Shown here: positions 29,664 to 38,725 of the stretch, in pieces
Position numbering within the stretch: the first letter of the stretch is position 1
Layout: every line of letters starts with the position of its first letter
Assembly (NCBI GenBank): GCA_035873375.1
Contig: JAYWMQ010000030.1
Location: 1-62,113, forward strand
DNA: 62,113 bases
Origin: Nitrospirota bacterium
Lineage (GTDB): Bacteria; Nitrospirota; Thermodesulfovibrionia; Thermodesulfovibrionales; JdFR-85
Direction: 5' to 3'
Made by a program: the position numbers and the translations under genes
Notes under the pieces: generated by a model
What the model was told of the DNA's origin: nothing
Databases searched by the model: none
Seen by the model: only the letters and a program-made list of their open reading frames with translations

Positions 29664-29725
29664 AATAAGGAGGATTTCTGTTTTGAGTAACATTTATAAT
29701 CCTTGTTTGATTAAGGAGGGGTACG

Positions 29726-30934
29726 GTGGCTACAGTTTTTCAATGGTCAGGCAAAAACCCGAAGGGTATAATTGAGTCAGGAGAGATGGTGGCCTCTTCA
29801 AAGGAAGAGGTGATCGCCAAACTCAGGAACAATAATCTCATACCAACGGCTGTTGCTGAAAAGAAAAAGACAAGAAGTTTGGGTTTTCATATAGGAGGCA
29901 TCAAGGATAAGGACCTGGTTGTATTCACAAGACAGTTTGCCACCATGATCGATGCAGGTCTGCCGCTTGTGCAGGCCCTTGAGATACTTTCAACCCAGGT
30001 AGAAAACAAGTTGCTCGCAAAGACTATCGCCCAGGTAAAGGTGGATGTTGAGGCAGGTTCCACCTATGCCGATGCCCTGAGGAAGCACCCGCGTGTATTC
30101 AGTGAACTCTATGTAAATATGGTTGCAGCCGGTGAGTCAGGGGGTATAATGGATACAATCCTCAACAGACTTGCCGCCTATATCGAGAAGGCGATGAAGT
30201 TGAAGAAACAGGTTAAGGGAGCTATGATATACCCGGCGGTGGTTACGGCAATTGCAGTGCTTGTAATAGCGGTCATTATGGTCTATGTCGTTCCCACCTT
30301 CACCCAGATGTTTGCACAATTAGGGGGGACGCTTCCTCTACCTACACGGATTGTTGTTGCAATGAGTGATTTCCTGAGCGGGATAGGCGGAATTGTTGTG
30401 TTGGGTGTTATTATTGCCATAGCTATCTTTATTGTCCAGATAAGGAGAACGGAAAGGGGCAAATACATTACCGACAAGATACTCCTGCAGCTTCCGATCT
30501 TCGGAGTCCTCCTGCAGAAAACAGCAATTGCAAAATTTACCAGGACCCTTGGAACACTTGTAAGCAGTGGAGTTCCCATACTTGACGGACTGGACATTAC
30601 GGCCAAGACATCCGGGAACAAGGTTATTGAAAAGGCGATATACGCGGTAAGATCAGATGTGTCAGAGGGAAAGACCGTGGCTGAACCCCTTATGAAGGCA
30701 AAGGTCTTTCCCCCTATGGTAAACCATATGATTGCAGTCGGTGAATCCACCGGCGCCCTTGACTCGATGCTCAATAAAATAGCGGAGTTTTACGATGACG
30801 AGGTGGATGCCGCCGTGTCTAACCTTACGTCCATGATAGAACCTCTCCTTATGGTATTTCTCGGAGGTTCTGTTGGATTTATAGTAGTATCAATGTATCT
30901 GCCGATATTCAAGCTTATTACCTTGATACAATAA
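29726..30934 (+). CDS. pilC: Type IV pilus inner-membrane platform protein PilC
   Basis: A 402-residue PilC/GspF protein with two T2SSF domains (about 70-190 and 273-395) and three main transmembrane segments (about 170-190, 220-240 and 375-395). It is the platform on which PilB and PilT act. The family stretches FTRQFATMIDAGLPLVQAL and FTRTLGTLVSSGVPILDGL begin the two repeats. The GTG start follows aaggaggggtacg. A repeat-built hairpin separates it from pilS. Confidence 0.96.
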   Translation: MATVFQWSGKNPKGIIESGEMVASSKEEVIAKLRNNNLIPTAVAEKKKTRSLGFHIGGIKDKDLVVFTRQFATMIDAGLPLVQALEILSTQVENKLLAKTIAQVKVDVEAGSTYADALRKHPRVFSELYVNMVAAGESGGIMDTILNRLAAYIEKAMKLKKQVKGAMIYPAVVTAIAVLVIAVIMVYVVPTFTQMFAQLGGTLPLPTRIVVAMSDFLSGIGGIVVLGVIIAIAIFIVQIRRTERGKYITDKILLQLPIFGVLLQKTAIAKFTRTLGTLVSSGVPILDGLDITAKTSGNKVIEKAIYAVRSDVSEGKTVAEPLMKAKVFPPMVNHMIAVGESTGALDSMLNKIAEFYDDEVDAAVSNLTSMIEPLLMVFLGGSVGFIVVSMYLPIFKLITLIQ

Positions 30935-30941
30935 TAGCTTT

Positions 30942-30999
30942 CAGCTATCAGGTTTCTTTCCCTGATAGCTGGTTGGGGGGGTTAAGTGCCTGATAGCTG
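30942..30999 (+). repeat. Three-copy stem sequence between pilC and pilS
   Basis: The 11-mer cagctatcagg (30942-30952) is the reverse complement of cctgatagctg, which occurs twice, at 30961-30971 and 30989-30999. The RNA can therefore fold one hairpin with an 8-base loop or an alternative one enclosing the middle copy and followed by ttt. It ends 14 bp before the pilS start. Confidence 0.8.
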
Positions 31000-31013
31000 T
31001 TTCGTGAGACCTG

Positions 31014-32609
31014 ATGCCGGCAGAAGAGTTTAAGAGAAAAATCGAGACACTGATATTCCTCCGCCTCTTCTTTGTCACTCTACTGCTTGGCTCCATATTC
31101 CTTTTTGACCTTCAGGGCAAACAGTTCTATCAACCCTATCTCTTTTATGGCCTCTTCTTTACCGGCTATGCCCCCTCCATGCTCTATATCTTTCTGCAAA
31201 ACAGGATTTCAAACAGCATAACAGTCCACCGCCTTATAGCATATGCCCTGTTGACGTTAGACGTGATGGTTGTAGTCTTCCTGATTCTCCTTACAGGCGG
31301 GATAGAAAGCTGGTTTTCCTTCCTGCTTATCCTTGTTACAATAGCAGGTTCGATAGTACTTGGCAGAAAGGCCGGCTATATTCTGGCAACATTGGCAAGT
31401 ATCCTCTATGGACTGGCTATTGATTTACAGTACTATCAGATTATCCCGATTCATTACAATCCCATACTTGAGGAGAAGAATTTCTTTTACAACATGTTTA
31501 TAAATATTTCAGGATTATATCTTACGGCATACCTCATGGGCTATCTCGTTTCCAGGCTGGAGAAGACCTCGGAGAAGCTCCTGAAAAAGGATATTGACCT
31601 GAAGGAGCTATACAGATTTCATTCAGAGGTGATAGAAAACATTCCCAGCGGCCTTTTCAGTCTGGATACCTCAGGTAGAATAGTTTTATTTAACAGCGCA
31701 GCTGAAAGGATTACAGGGTTAAAACGTGACAGCGTTATCTACCGGTACAGTAATGAGGTATTTCCATTTTTATCGCTCCCTCCAAAAACAGGCAGGCACG
31801 AGGGTGAAATAGTCCGGGACGCAGAGAAAAGGTATATCGGGCTGAGCATATCCCTTAATAAAACCTCCGCAGGAGAGATCCTCGGTTATATCGGAACATT
31901 TCAGGATCTGACTGATATCATCAAGCTGGAAGAGGAGATAAAACGGAGGGAAAAGCTTGCAGCCATTGGAGAGCTTTCCGCAAGTATTGCCCATGAACTG
32001 AGGAATCCACTTGCATCCATGAAGGGTTCATTCGAGATGTTGAAGGAGGATGTCCTGCCCGAAGAGACAAAGAAACGGCTGATGGATATTGCCATGTCCG
32101 AAATGGACAGGCTGAACGCCATTGTCACGGATTTTCTTATATACTGCAATCCAAGGCCGGCAGACATGAAAGGGTTTAATCTCTCGGCAGCAGCAAATGA
32201 GGTTTGCGATATGCTTCAGAATATGTCCGACAACATCAGGATAGTCAAAGACATACAGGATGAAGTCTATATGGTTGCAGATGAACAGAAGATAAGGCAG
32301 CTTCTCTGGAATCTGACATTGAATGCAGTTGAAGCCGTCCCCGAGGGGGGTGAAGTAGGGATTTCCGTATATACCGACGACAACAATGTCATCCTGAAAG
32401 TCTCTGACAGCGGAGCAGGAATACCCGAAGAGAATGTTGAAAAAGTTTTTTATCCTTTCTTCAGTACCAAAAAGAAAGGGACCGGACTGGGTCTTTCCAT
32501 TGCCTATAGAATAGTTGAAGAACATCATGGTAACATTAAGATATTTTCAGGGAAGGGCAGAAGCACGGAGTTTGTCGTTTCCCTGCCACTGGAAAAGACT
32601 GAAAATTAG
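31014..32609 (+). CDS. pilS: Sensor histidine kinase PilS
   Basis: A 531-residue membrane kinase. Six transmembrane helices (about 12-190) form the sensor as in PilS, which in Pseudomonas senses pilin in the membrane. A PAS domain (about 200-300) follows, then the dimerisation and phosphoacceptor helix (IAHELRNPLASMKGSFEML, His about 330) and the ATP-binding domain with N (LWNLTLNAVEAVP), G1 (VSDSGAGIP) and G2 (KKGTGLGLSIAYRIV) boxes. It is paired with pilR 58 bp downstream. No ribosome site is visible before the ATG, which lies just after the alternative hairpins. Confidence 0.92.
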   Translation: MPAEEFKRKIETLIFLRLFFVTLLLGSIFLFDLQGKQFYQPYLFYGLFFTGYAPSMLYIFLQNRISNSITVHRLIAYALLTLDVMVVVFLILLTGGIESWFSFLLILVTIAGSIVLGRKAGYILATLASILYGLAIDLQYYQIIPIHYNPILEEKNFFYNMFINISGLYLTAYLMGYLVSRLEKTSEKLLKKDIDLKELYRFHSEVIENIPSGLFSLDTSGRIVLFNSAAERITGLKRDSVIYRYSNEVFPFLSLPPKTGRHEGEIVRDAEKRYIGLSISLNKTSAGEILGYIGTFQDLTDIIKLEEEIKRREKLAAIGELSASIAHELRNPLASMKGSFEMLKEDVLPEETKKRLMDIAMSEMDRLNAIVTDFLIYCNPRPADMKGFNLSAAANEVCDMLQNMSDNIRIVKDIQDEVYMVADEQKIRQLLWNLTLNAVEAVPEGGEVGISVYTDDNNVILKVSDSGAGIPEENVEKVFYPFFSTKKKGTGLGLSIAYRIVEEHHGNIKIFSGKGRSTEFVVSLPLEKTEN

Positions 32610-32667
32610 AGAATTCACGCAATATAGTCTCTCAGAGGTTATAGAGGAAGGAGTTTAAAGGAGCGGG

Positions 32668-34065
32668 ATGGACAAAAGAAAGAAGGAGAAGATACTTATT
32701 GTTGAGGATGAACAGGGCATGAACGAGATCCTCAGGATACTGCTTGAGTCCGATGGGTATGAGGTGAGTTCTGCAATGGATGGAGGGAAAGGGATCGAGT
32801 TACTCAAAAAAGATATCTTTGACCTCGTTATAACTGATATAAAGATGCCCGGGGTTGATGGTTTCGAGGTCCTCAGAAAGGCAAAAGAGCTCTCACCTGA
32901 CACGCTTATAATAATGGTCACCGCATTCGGCACAACGGAAAGTGCCATCGAGGCGATGAAACTTGGGGCCTACGATTACATTCACAAGCCCTTCAAGATC
33001 GACGAGATAAGGATTGTTGTAAACAAGGCCCTTGAAAAGAGGGGGCTCAGGAGAGAGCTTGAGGTCCTGCGGGAAGAGATCAGGACCACTTACCGGCTTG
33101 AAAATATTATCGGGAAAAGCCCCAGGATGCAGGGGCTGCTCAATATTATTCCCAAGATTGCCCAGAGCAGCTCCAGTGTGCTGATAACAGGGGAGAGTGG
33201 TTCCGGCAAGGAGCTTGTGGCAAGGGCGATCCACAACATCAGTCCAAGGGCTGAAAAGGCCTTTGTAGCTATAAACTGTGCCTCCCTTCCGGAAGGTCTC
33301 CTTGAGAGTGAATTGTTAGGCTATATGAAGGGGGCCTTCACAGGTGCCACACACAATAAGGAGGGGCTCTTTGAAATAGCACATGCCGGCAGCATCTTTC
33401 TGGACGAGATAGGGGAGATGCCCTTTAACATACAGGCCAAGATTTTGAGGGTCATAGAGACAGGGACATTCAGGCGTCTGGGGGGGACAAATGATATAAC
33501 GGTGGATGTCAGGGTTATAGCTGCAACGAATAAAGACCTGAAAAAGGCCATAAAGGCAGGAGAGTTCAGGGAAGACCTTTTTTACAGGTTAAATGTAGTC
33601 CCTGTCCACATCCCGCCTCTGAGGGAAAGGAAAGAGGATATTCCCCTTTTGGCTGAACATTTCCTGAAGAAGTTCGGGCATGGAGAGATCGGGATCTCTC
33701 CTGAGGCAATGAGGGTGATGGTTAATTACAGTTGGCCCGGGAATGTCCGGGAGCTTGAAAATGTCATTGAAAGGACAGTCCTCTTAACAGAGCATGATAT
33801 CATACTGCCCGGGGATCTACCGTCGGAGTTGCGGGAGACGGAGATGGACGAGGGGAGATTGCCGGATCTTACGGTCAGCGGTGTTGACCTTGACGGGATT
33901 CTTGAAGATATAGAAAGAAGCTATATAAAGAGGGCACTTGAACTCTCCTTAGGGGTCAAGACCGAGGCAGCAAAACTCCTTAACCTCACTTTCAGGTCGT
34001 TCAGACACAGATTGTATAAATACGGAATAGGAACAGGATCAGAAGAAGAGGAGAAACAACAATGA
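32668..34065 (+). CDS. pilR: Sigma-54-dependent response regulator PilR
   Basis: A 465-residue NtrC-type activator: a receiver domain (about 7-120) with the Asp in LVITDIKMPGVDG, a sigma-54 AAA domain (about 145-375) with GESGSGKE, the sigma-54-contacting GAFTGA loop and a FLDEIGEM Walker B, and a Fis-type helix-turn-helix at the C-terminus (AAKLLNLTFRSFRHRLYKYGI). Phosphorylated by PilS, it would activate sigma-54 promoters of pilin genes. No pilin gene is in this window. Confidence 0.94.
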   Translation: MDKRKKEKILIVEDEQGMNEILRILLESDGYEVSSAMDGGKGIELLKKDIFDLVITDIKMPGVDGFEVLRKAKELSPDTLIIMVTAFGTTESAIEAMKLGAYDYIHKPFKIDEIRIVVNKALEKRGLRRELEVLREEIRTTYRLENIIGKSPRMQGLLNIIPKIAQSSSSVLITGESGSGKELVARAIHNISPRAEKAFVAINCASLPEGLLESELLGYMKGAFTGATHNKEGLFEIAHAGSIFLDEIGEMPFNIQAKILRVIETGTFRRLGGTNDITVDVRVIAATNKDLKKAIKAGEFREDLFYRLNVVPVHIPPLRERKEDIPLLAEHFLKKFGHGEIGISPEAMRVMVNYSWPGNVRELENVIERTVLLTEHDIILPGDLPSELRETEMDEGRLPDLTVSGVDLDGILEDIERSYIKRALELSLGVKTEAAKLLNLTFRSFRHRLYKYGIGTGSEEEEKQQ

Positions 34066-34078
34066 ATCTTCTTTGCCG

Positions 34079-34843
34079 TCAAATTATCCTGTAGGGGTGG
34101 GTATAAATATTAAAGCGGGATGCCCTCATAAAGCCTATCATGGTTATTCCGCTCCTTTCAGCGATATCAATGGCGAGCGATGTCGGTGCAGCCCTGCTGA
34201 CAACAACGGGTATCTTCCACCTTGCACACTTTGATGCCATCTCAGAGGAGAGCCTGCCGCTTACATGCATGATCTTGTCTTCAAGGCTGATATTTTCGAG
34301 TATGCAATGACCTATAACCTTATCCACGGCATTATGTCTTCCGATATCCTCGGCATGGACTATAATCTCTTTAATATCCGAGACAGCGGCGTTGTGTATA
34401 CACCCTGTGAGTTCATAAAGCCTTGACATCCGCTGGAATTCGGCAAAAAGGTCCCTCAACCTCTCTCTCTCTATCTTTATCCCCTCCCCGACTGCGGCAT
34501 CTTCAGAGGTCCTTCCAAAAGTAATCCCCCCAAGGCATCCCGAGGTTATGGTGCCTCCCTCCAGAGAGACCTCTCCCTCAGCAGGTATGTCAACAAGGAT
34601 ATCACGGCCGTATTTTACAGTCATCTTCTCAGCACACCAGTTGCCCCTGATAACACCCTCGGTCATAAAGAGCCCCACAACAAGCTCCCTGACCTTTACA
34701 GGGCTGCAGTAAAGCCTCAGTACTTCCTGACCATTGACGGATATCCTGAGTCTCCTCTCCAGTGCCACTGCATCGTCAAGCTCAAGACAGCCCTCTTCCG
34801 TTATCCTTGCAATCCTTCTTTTTTCAGCTCCCTTTAGCTTCAT
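34079..34843 (-). CDS. fdhD: Formate dehydrogenase sulfurtransferase FdhD
   Basis: A 254-residue FdhD, which transfers sulfur from IscS to the molybdenum cofactor of formate dehydrogenases. Recognisable are the RELVVGLFMTEGVI stretch, TSGCLGGITFG (about 100-110), the HNAAVSD and EDIGRHNAVDKVIG stretches, and VSGRLSSEMASKCAR. The E. coli enzyme uses a CxxC loop; here only Cys103 is present in that loop, as in a branch of the family with TSGCxGG. Its ATG overlaps the stop of the GGDEF gene by four bases. No formate dehydrogenase lies nearby. Confidence 0.9.
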   Translation of the reverse strand: MKLKGAEKRRIARITEEGCLELDDAVALERRLRISVNGQEVLRLYCSPVKVRELVVGLFMTEGVIRGNWCAEKMTVKYGRDILVDIPAEGEVSLEGGTITSGCLGGITFGRTSEDAAVGEGIKIERERLRDLFAEFQRMSRLYELTGCIHNAAVSDIKEIIVHAEDIGRHNAVDKVIGHCILENISLEDKIMHVSGRLSSEMASKCARWKIPVVVSRAAPTSLAIDIAERSGITMIGFMRASRFNIYTHPYRII

Positions 34844-36177
34844 TCCTCCGGCTCACAAATATCCCTGTACAGACATGCCCTGTTTCTGCCGAGATCCTTG
34901 GCAAAGTAAAGGGCTTTATCCGCCTTCCCGATCAGATCCTCTTTTTCAGCTGAATCCTCGGGAAAACATGCAACACCAACACTGACAGTGAGGCCTGCCC
35001 TTGTACCGTCCTTAAGATGGAAGGGGTAATCCATAACGGCCCTTCTTATCCTTTCAGCCACTTTATAGGTATGCCCGCAATCGGTTTCCGGCAGGATCAA
35101 TACGAATTCCTCACCCCCGTAACGTGCGGCAAAGTCCACTTTTCTTATGCATTCCTTGATTATCTTGGCCATCGTCTTAAGAACATCGTCTCCGGTCTGG
35201 TGACCGTAGGTATCATTGAAACTCTTGAAATGGTCTATATCGACTATCAGAAGGAATAGCTTGCTCTTGTACCTCTCGGCCCTGAGGATCTCCTCGCTGA
35301 GTCTGTCCTGAAATACCCTGTGATTATGAAGACCTGTCAGGCCATCGGTTGTAGCCAATTTGGCAAGTTCACTCTGGAGGGATATTGTCTGAAATGCCTG
35401 GAAGGCAAAATTCAGGAAGCTGTCCTCATCCATCTGGCTGAATCCGGTATCCCTGTTCAGCATGATGAGCAGGCACTGCAGGTCTGTTGTCGAGTGAAGT
35501 GACAGTGCTATAAAATTACTGATTTCCTTGCCATTTGAGAGAGGAAAGGAAACATTATTATTGCGTATCGGCTTTTGCTCTGCAATAATCCTGGCCAGCC
35601 CCCCTGAGTCCACAGACAACATCTCCTTGATAAACCGCTCGTCAATAAGTTTATCCGTGCTCAGGAAGGACTTTGTTCTGTCGGGTTGAAACAGGATGAT
35701 AACGCCGGCTTCAGACTTCATCAGATCCCTTGTCTTTTCAATCAGTTTCCGAAGGATGGCCTCAAAATTAAGCTCTGATGAGACATAGCCTATAAATTCA
35801 TTAAGAATGGCCAGCTCCCTCACAACCCTCTGTTCCCTCTGTATGGATTTCTCGAGAACCCTTATCTTTTCTCTCAGGGAGCCTGCCAGGAGATTAATGT
35901 TACCGGCAAGGTCGGAGAGTTCATCGTTAGAGGCCACATCTATCTCCGTGTCAAGCTTACCGCTGGACATAAGATAACTCTTGTGGCTGATATCGAGTAT
36001 GGGTTGTATGAGTTTGGCGTTAACACTCTTTCTTATGAAGATCATTACAAGGATAACCAGGATGAAAGAAGCCAGAATTATAAGATTGTTATGAGTGATA
36101 ATAGCCAGGAGAGGAATAACGGAAAAGAGCAATATGATTAATAACGTTAATCTGTCAAATTCTCTTTTTATCTTCAT
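34840..36177 (-). CDS. Membrane diguanylate cyclase (HAMP-GAF-GGDEF)
   Basis: A 445-residue c-di-GMP synthase. Two closely spaced N-terminal membrane helices (about 10-48) are followed by a HAMP-like linker (about 50-105), a GAF-type sensor domain (about 120-270) and a GGDEF domain (about 280-440). The active-site motif is GGEEF, and RKVD placed five residues earlier is the product-inhibition (RxxD) I-site. It starts 3 bp after the NUDIX stop and overlaps fdhD. The ligand of the GAF domain is unknown. c-di-GMP could feed the PilZ protein at 41559 (inference). Confidence 0.92.
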   Translation of the reverse strand: MKIKREFDRLTLLIILLFSVIPLLAIITHNNLIILASFILVILVMIFIRKSVNAKLIQPILDISHKSYLMSSGKLDTEIDVASNDELSDLAGNINLLAGSLREKIRVLEKSIQREQRVVRELAILNEFIGYVSSELNFEAILRKLIEKTRDLMKSEAGVIILFQPDRTKSFLSTDKLIDERFIKEMLSVDSGGLARIIAEQKPIRNNNVSFPLSNGKEISNFIALSLHSTTDLQCLLIMLNRDTGFSQMDEDSFLNFAFQAFQTISLQSELAKLATTDGLTGLHNHRVFQDRLSEEILRAERYKSKLFLLIVDIDHFKSFNDTYGHQTGDDVLKTMAKIIKECIRKVDFAARYGGEEFVLILPETDCGHTYKVAERIRRAVMDYPFHLKDGTRAGLTVSVGVACFPEDSAEKEDLIGKADKALYFAKDLGRNRACLYRDICEPEE

Positions 36178-36180
36178 AGA

Positions 36181-36741
36181 TCAGGCCTCCCCTGCTTTTT
36201 TTCTCAGGGCAAGTTCAAACATTCCGGGGATCTTCAGGTCGAGATATGTCTCATCATCCTGAAGGCTTAGGAGATGTTTATGGAATCCCTCCAAAGGGAG
36301 CCTGACAATTTCTATCTCTTCCACATCATCAAGCCTCTGTTTGCCTGTATATGCCACGTTGTCTGCAAAATAGACAGTGAGAATCTCCGTGGATGCACCT
36401 GAAGAAAGAGGACCCTCAGCTATCACCCTCAGGGTGTCCGCCCTGTACCCTGTCTCCTCAAGGAGTTCTCTCCTGGCCACATCTTCAAGGGGTTCATCCC
36501 TGTCATTAAGGCCGGCAGGAAACTCTACGACATATCTGCCCAGAGGCGGACGGAACTGTTTTATCAGCAGCACCTCCCCCTCTGCAGTAAAGGGGACAAC
36601 AGCCACAATGCCCCTTACCCCAATCCTCTGAAATGCCTCCCAGGGGATGATATTCCCCCTCGCATTCCGATAGGTTATCAGAATGCTCCTGAGAAACCTT
36701 CCTTCCCAGAGTGTTCTGGTCTCGATAATCTCCGGTTTCAT
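36181..36741 (-). CDS. NUDIX hydrolase, ADP-ribose pyrophosphatase-like
   Basis: A 186-residue NUDIX hydrolase. The Nudix box reads GLNDRDEPLEDVARRELLEETGY (about 77-99, written here as GLNDRDE with REL and EE following), complete for metal binding. The preceding FRPPLGRYVVEFPAG resembles ADP-ribose pyrophosphatases (NudF type), which salvage ADP-ribose. Substrate preference is inferred from this resemblance only. It is between the HIT gene and the diguanylate cyclase in one minus-strand run. Confidence 0.88.
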   Translation of the reverse strand: MKPEIIETRTLWEGRFLRSILITYRNARGNIIPWEAFQRIGVRGIVAVVPFTAEGEVLLIKQFRPPLGRYVVEFPAGLNDRDEPLEDVARRELLEETGYRADTLRVIAEGPLSSGASTEILTVYFADNVAYTGKQRLDDVEEIEIVRLPLEGFHKHLLSLQDDETYLDLKIPGMFELALRKKAGEA

Positions 36742-36830
36742 GTCATTCAGTTGTTCATCAGACAGCTTTTTTATCGTTTATTTGTTCTCTCTGCGCTCTT
36801 TGTGTGCTTTGCGGTGGAATCCTGTAAATT

Positions 36831-37172
36831 TTATCCCGGAGGCCAATGCATGGCCCTTCCACCGAGGAGGTGGATGTGCAGGTGAAACACCGTCTGTCCG
36901 GCCTCTGCGTTACAGTTCATCACAATCCTGAAGCCTCTTTCCGCTATTCCTTTCTGCCGGGCTATCCTGTTTGCTACCTGAAAGAGACGGCCCACAAGGA
37001 CGTTGTCCTCTTCTTTCAGATCAAGGCTTGTGGGAATATGCTTCCTTGGAATTACCAGCACGTGCACGGGCGCCTGAGGGTTTATATCCTCAAAGGCCAC
37101 GGCAAACTCATCTTCATAAACAAGCCTGGCGGGCAATTTCTTTTCAGCGATCCTGCAAAAGATACACTCCAT
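36831..37172 (-). CDS. HIT family protein (histidine triad nucleotide-binding)
   Basis: A 113-residue HIT protein of the HinT type, a purine-nucleoside phosphoramidase. The triad motif HLHIHLLGG is near the C-terminus and CIFCRIAEKKLPARLVYED opens the fold. CxxC plus later His may bind zinc. I chose ATG 37172, preceded by acaggaaa, over the ATG at 37214, which adds an unrelated 14 residues. It is first of the HIT-NUDIX-GGDEF-fdhD run. Confidence 0.9.
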   Translation of the reverse strand: MECIFCRIAEKKLPARLVYEDEFAVAFEDINPQAPVHVLVIPRKHIPTSLDLKEEDNVLVGRLFQVANRIARQKGIAERGFRIVMNCNAEAGQTVFHLHIHLLGGRAMHWPPG

Positions 37173-37381
37173 ATATTTTCCTGTCCGCCACCTTTGAATC
37201 AATTCAATAAGCAAAGCAGTTTTACTTTAAAAGTGATTCATGCTCAAGACGTAATTGTATTAATTTTCGGGCAAATTAAGCAAGGCATTTATACCATTTG
37301 CGCCAACTTTTGTATCAGCTTGCCGGCATGACTGTTTCATTCTGTGATAAAATACTTAAAAATATAAAAATGGCAGTTAAT

Positions 37382-38719
37382 ATGAAGAGATTGAACGATT
37401 TTTTTGAGAAAGAGCTGTGGGAAATAGATGTTAAATCCCTCAGCAGATTCAGGGCCTTTCTTGTCAGGACCCTCAGGCTGCTCTATGTGGCTGTGCTGGA
37501 ATTTTCAGAGGGACAGCTTGTCCTTCGGGCCATGAGCCTTGTTTACACGACCCTCCTCTCTCTTGTCCCCCTGCTCGCCGTCAGCTTCTCGGTGTTGAAG
37601 GCCTTTGGCGTGCATAATCAGCTGGAGCCCTTCCTCTATAACTTCCTTGCCCCACTTGGACCAAAGGGGAATGAGTTAACACAAAAGATTATAGGCTTTG
37701 TCGAGAATATGAAGGTTGGAGTCCTCGGCTCAATCGGGCTTGCAATACTGATCTATACCGTTATATCCCTTATCCAGAAGATTGAGGATGCCTTCAACTA
37801 CATATGGAGGATAAAGAGACCGAGGAGTTTTGTGCGGAGATTCAGTGATTACATGAGCGTAATCCTCATAGGCCCTGTCCTTATCTTCTCGGCAATCGGC
37901 ATTACCGCCTCCATTATGAGCACAACCATTATGCAAAAAGTGCTGGCCGTGGAACCCTTTGGAACGGCTGTCTATATAGCGGGCAAGGTGGTTCCCTATA
38001 TATTTGTCTGCGCCGCCTTTACATTTGTATATATCTTTGTGCCGAACACAAAGGTGAGGTTCAAATCCGCGCTTGTAGGCGGCCTGTTAGCGGGTGTTTT
38101 ATGGGAAACCACGGGAAGGGTCTTTGCTTCCTTTGTTGTATCATCAACAAAATATGCCGCAATCTATTCCGGATTCGCAATACTCATAATGTTCATGATA
38201 TGGCTGTATCTGAGCTGGCTCATACTCCTTGTCGGAGCCGAGGTATCATTCTATCATCAGTATCCCCAGTTTTTAAATGTGAAAAAAGAGGCCCTCATCC
38301 TTAGCAACAGGCTGAAGGAAAAGCTTGCCTTGATGATCATGTTTCTTATCGGATATAACTACTATCGCAACAGCTCGCCGTGGAGGCTCAATTCCCTTAT
38401 TGACTACCTGAGGCTGCCGGTGGAGCCGGTACAGGATATGCTTGTATTATTAGGGAAGAAGGGGTTTATTCTTGAGACCGCTGACGACCCCCCGGCATAT
38501 CTGCCGGCAAGGGATATAGAGAAGATAGAGCTGAAGGACCTCCTTGCTTCCGTCAGGACCGCGGAAGAAGACTCCTGTTCAATCGAGGAGAGGTTTCGTT
38601 CCGTGTCAGAGGTTGACAGGGTGATGAAAAGAGTGGATGACGCCATTGGGGCTTCTCTTGGCAGGGAAACACTAAGGGACCTTGTTCTTTCCCGCAAGGA
38701 GGGGGGGAAGGAATCATGA
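37382..38719 (+). CDS. YihY/BrkB family membrane protein
   Basis: A membrane protein of about 445 residues of the YihY/BrkB family (once mislabelled RNase BN). Six transmembrane segments fill the first 300 residues, with the family stretches RAMSLVYTTLLSLVPLLAV, IQKIEDAFNYIWRI, and TKYAAIYSGFAILIMFMIWLYLSWLILL. A cytoplasmic C-terminal domain of about 140 residues resembles a winged helix. The biochemical role is not established. I chose ATG 37382 (MKRLNDFFEKEL); ATG 37370 is possible. The gene ends 6 bp before the convergent resB-like gene. Confidence 0.88.
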   Translation: MKRLNDFFEKELWEIDVKSLSRFRAFLVRTLRLLYVAVLEFSEGQLVLRAMSLVYTTLLSLVPLLAVSFSVLKAFGVHNQLEPFLYNFLAPLGPKGNELTQKIIGFVENMKVGVLGSIGLAILIYTVISLIQKIEDAFNYIWRIKRPRSFVRRFSDYMSVILIGPVLIFSAIGITASIMSTTIMQKVLAVEPFGTAVYIAGKVVPYIFVCAAFTFVYIFVPNTKVRFKSALVGGLLAGVLWETTGRVFASFVVSSTKYAAIYSGFAILIMFMIWLYLSWLILLVGAEVSFYHQYPQFLNVKKEALILSNRLKEKLALMIMFLIGYNYYRNSSPWRLNSLIDYLRLPVEPVQDMLVLLGKKGFILETADDPPAYLPARDIEKIELKDLLASVRTAEEDSCSIEERFRSVSEVDRVMKRVDDAIGASLGRETLRDLVLSRKEGGKES

Positions 38720-38725
38720 ACCAGG

